NCBI GenBank assembly: GCA_016291475.1
Contig: JAEEXJ010000002.1
Span: forward strand, 4,012-68,011
DNA: 64,000 nucleotides
From: Lachnospiraceae bacterium
Lineage (GTDB): Bacteria > Bacillota_A > Clostridia > Lachnospirales > Lachnospiraceae
Direction: 5' to 3'
This document shows, piece by piece, positions 63,795 to 64,000 of this stretch (its first letter is position 1; each line of letters opens with the position of its first letter). A model generated the notes under the pieces. That model saw only the letters and a program-made list of their open reading frames with translations. It searched no databases and was not told the origin of the DNA. A program made the position numbers and the translations under genes.

Positions 63795-64000
63795 TTACTG
63801 AAATTTTTTAATAATGACCATGATATCATCATCTGAAAATAAATAATCATCCGGAGAAATCATCTCATCAATATTTGAGATTGCCACCAAATAGTGCCAT
63901 GCATCAATATCCATAATTTCTATTTCAGAATCGTTCCGTATATACTCCATCGCCCATTTTCCAACATCCTCACGACAGATTTTTCCTAAAATTGCATCAT
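63795..64000 (-). CDS. Small acidic protein, N-terminus cut by window edge
   Basis: An open minus-strand frame runs from the window edge to a TAA at 63795-63797, giving 68 visible codons. It includes KICREDVGKWAMEYIRND, DIDAWHYLVAISN and SPDDYLFSDDDIMVIIKKF. The pattern of a conserved Trp early on, an acidic middle and a DDD-I-I ending resembles small immunity-like proteins found near polymorphic toxins. I rate that as a weak resemblance. The start codon lies beyond position 64000. Confidence 0.6.
   Translation of the reverse strand, partial: DAILGKICREDVGKWAMEYIRNDSEIEIMDIDAWHYLVAISNIDEMISPDDYLFSDDDIMVIIKKFQ

Noticed and set aside
1..64000. CRISPR array, tRNA or rRNA genes, prophage or insertion sequence
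   Set aside because: I saw no regularly spaced repeats, no cloverleaf-like sequence, no transposase or integrase, and no phage structural genes.

Overview
This 64 kb window looks like chromosomal DNA from an anaerobic Clostridia bacterium of the Lachnospiraceae, probably Butyrivibrio-like. That is an inference. It rests on a phosphotransbutyrylase/butyrate kinase pair, glucuronate isomerase with a LacI regulator, a ChvE-type sugar transporter with a LytS/YesN sensor system, a stand-alone AICAR transformylase, GlnRS, and intrinsic terminators with strong T tracts. There is no rRNA, no tRNA, no CRISPR array, no recognisable prophage and no complete insertion sequence.

Layout. 1-1.8 kb: an ABC-2 exporter (ATPase plus a permease cut by the window edge). 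1.9-11.1 kb: one long minus-strand housekeeping operon, YcxB-like protein - tsaE - tsaB - rimI - rnz - unknown membrane protein - tsaD - ispD - tex - AI-2E family protein, covering t6A tRNA modification, tRNA 3' processing and isoprenoid synthesis. 11.2-20.7 kb: monosaccharide uptake. A membrane-anchored sugar-binding sensor, a LytS-type kinase, a YesN-type regulator and a xylose-type binding lipoprotein lie upstream of chvE-mmsA-mmsB. 20.7-23.4 kb: an FMN-riboswitch-controlled riboflavin transporter, and divergently a three-gene operon of unknown function (2-TM protein, HEQEH protein, DUF975 protein). 23.4-28.4 kb: a degenerate HD-GYP protein, prfB (without the usual frameshift) and secA. 28.4-31.1 kb: lacI-type regulator and uxaC behind a near-consensus promoter with an operator at the start site. 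31.1-37.6 kb: an acyltransferase, a HAD phosphatase, a YczE-like protein, a Wzz-like and an EpsG-like polysaccharide protein, and a DUF3298 lipoprotein.

37.7-41.3 kb: an operon of two membrane proteins that share a related ectodomain (one carries a CPBP protease), a small HTH regulator and a GNAT acetyltransferase. 41.3-43.4 kb: ptb-buk for butyrate formation. 43.4-48.1 kb: a cassette of VTC-domain protein, DUF4956 membrane protein, beta-helix carbohydrate-binding lipoprotein, response regulator and histidine kinase. A direct repeat resembling an OmpR-family binding site lies in its promoter. 48.1-50.3 kb: a MATE transporter fused to a YdcF (DUF218) domain. 50.3-52.1 kb: alpha-phosphoglucomutase. 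52.2-57.5 kb: a heterodimeric ABC exporter and a HerA-like ATPase. 57.6-58.3 kb: a non-coding stretch with four DnaA-box-like 9-mers and several perfect palindromes. 58.3-62.7 kb: an acidic YtxH-like protein, a DUF2225 protein, glnS and the AICAR transformylase. 62.7-64 kb: an AT-richer accessory-looking end with one orphan gene, a gene remnant and a gene cut by the window edge.

The best candidates for something under-described are the paired-ectodomain/CPBP operon (37.7-41.3 kb), the VTC-DUF4956-carbohydrate-binding two-component cassette (43.4-48.1 kb), the MATE-YdcF fusion, and the palindrome/DnaA-box segment at 57.7-57.9 kb.
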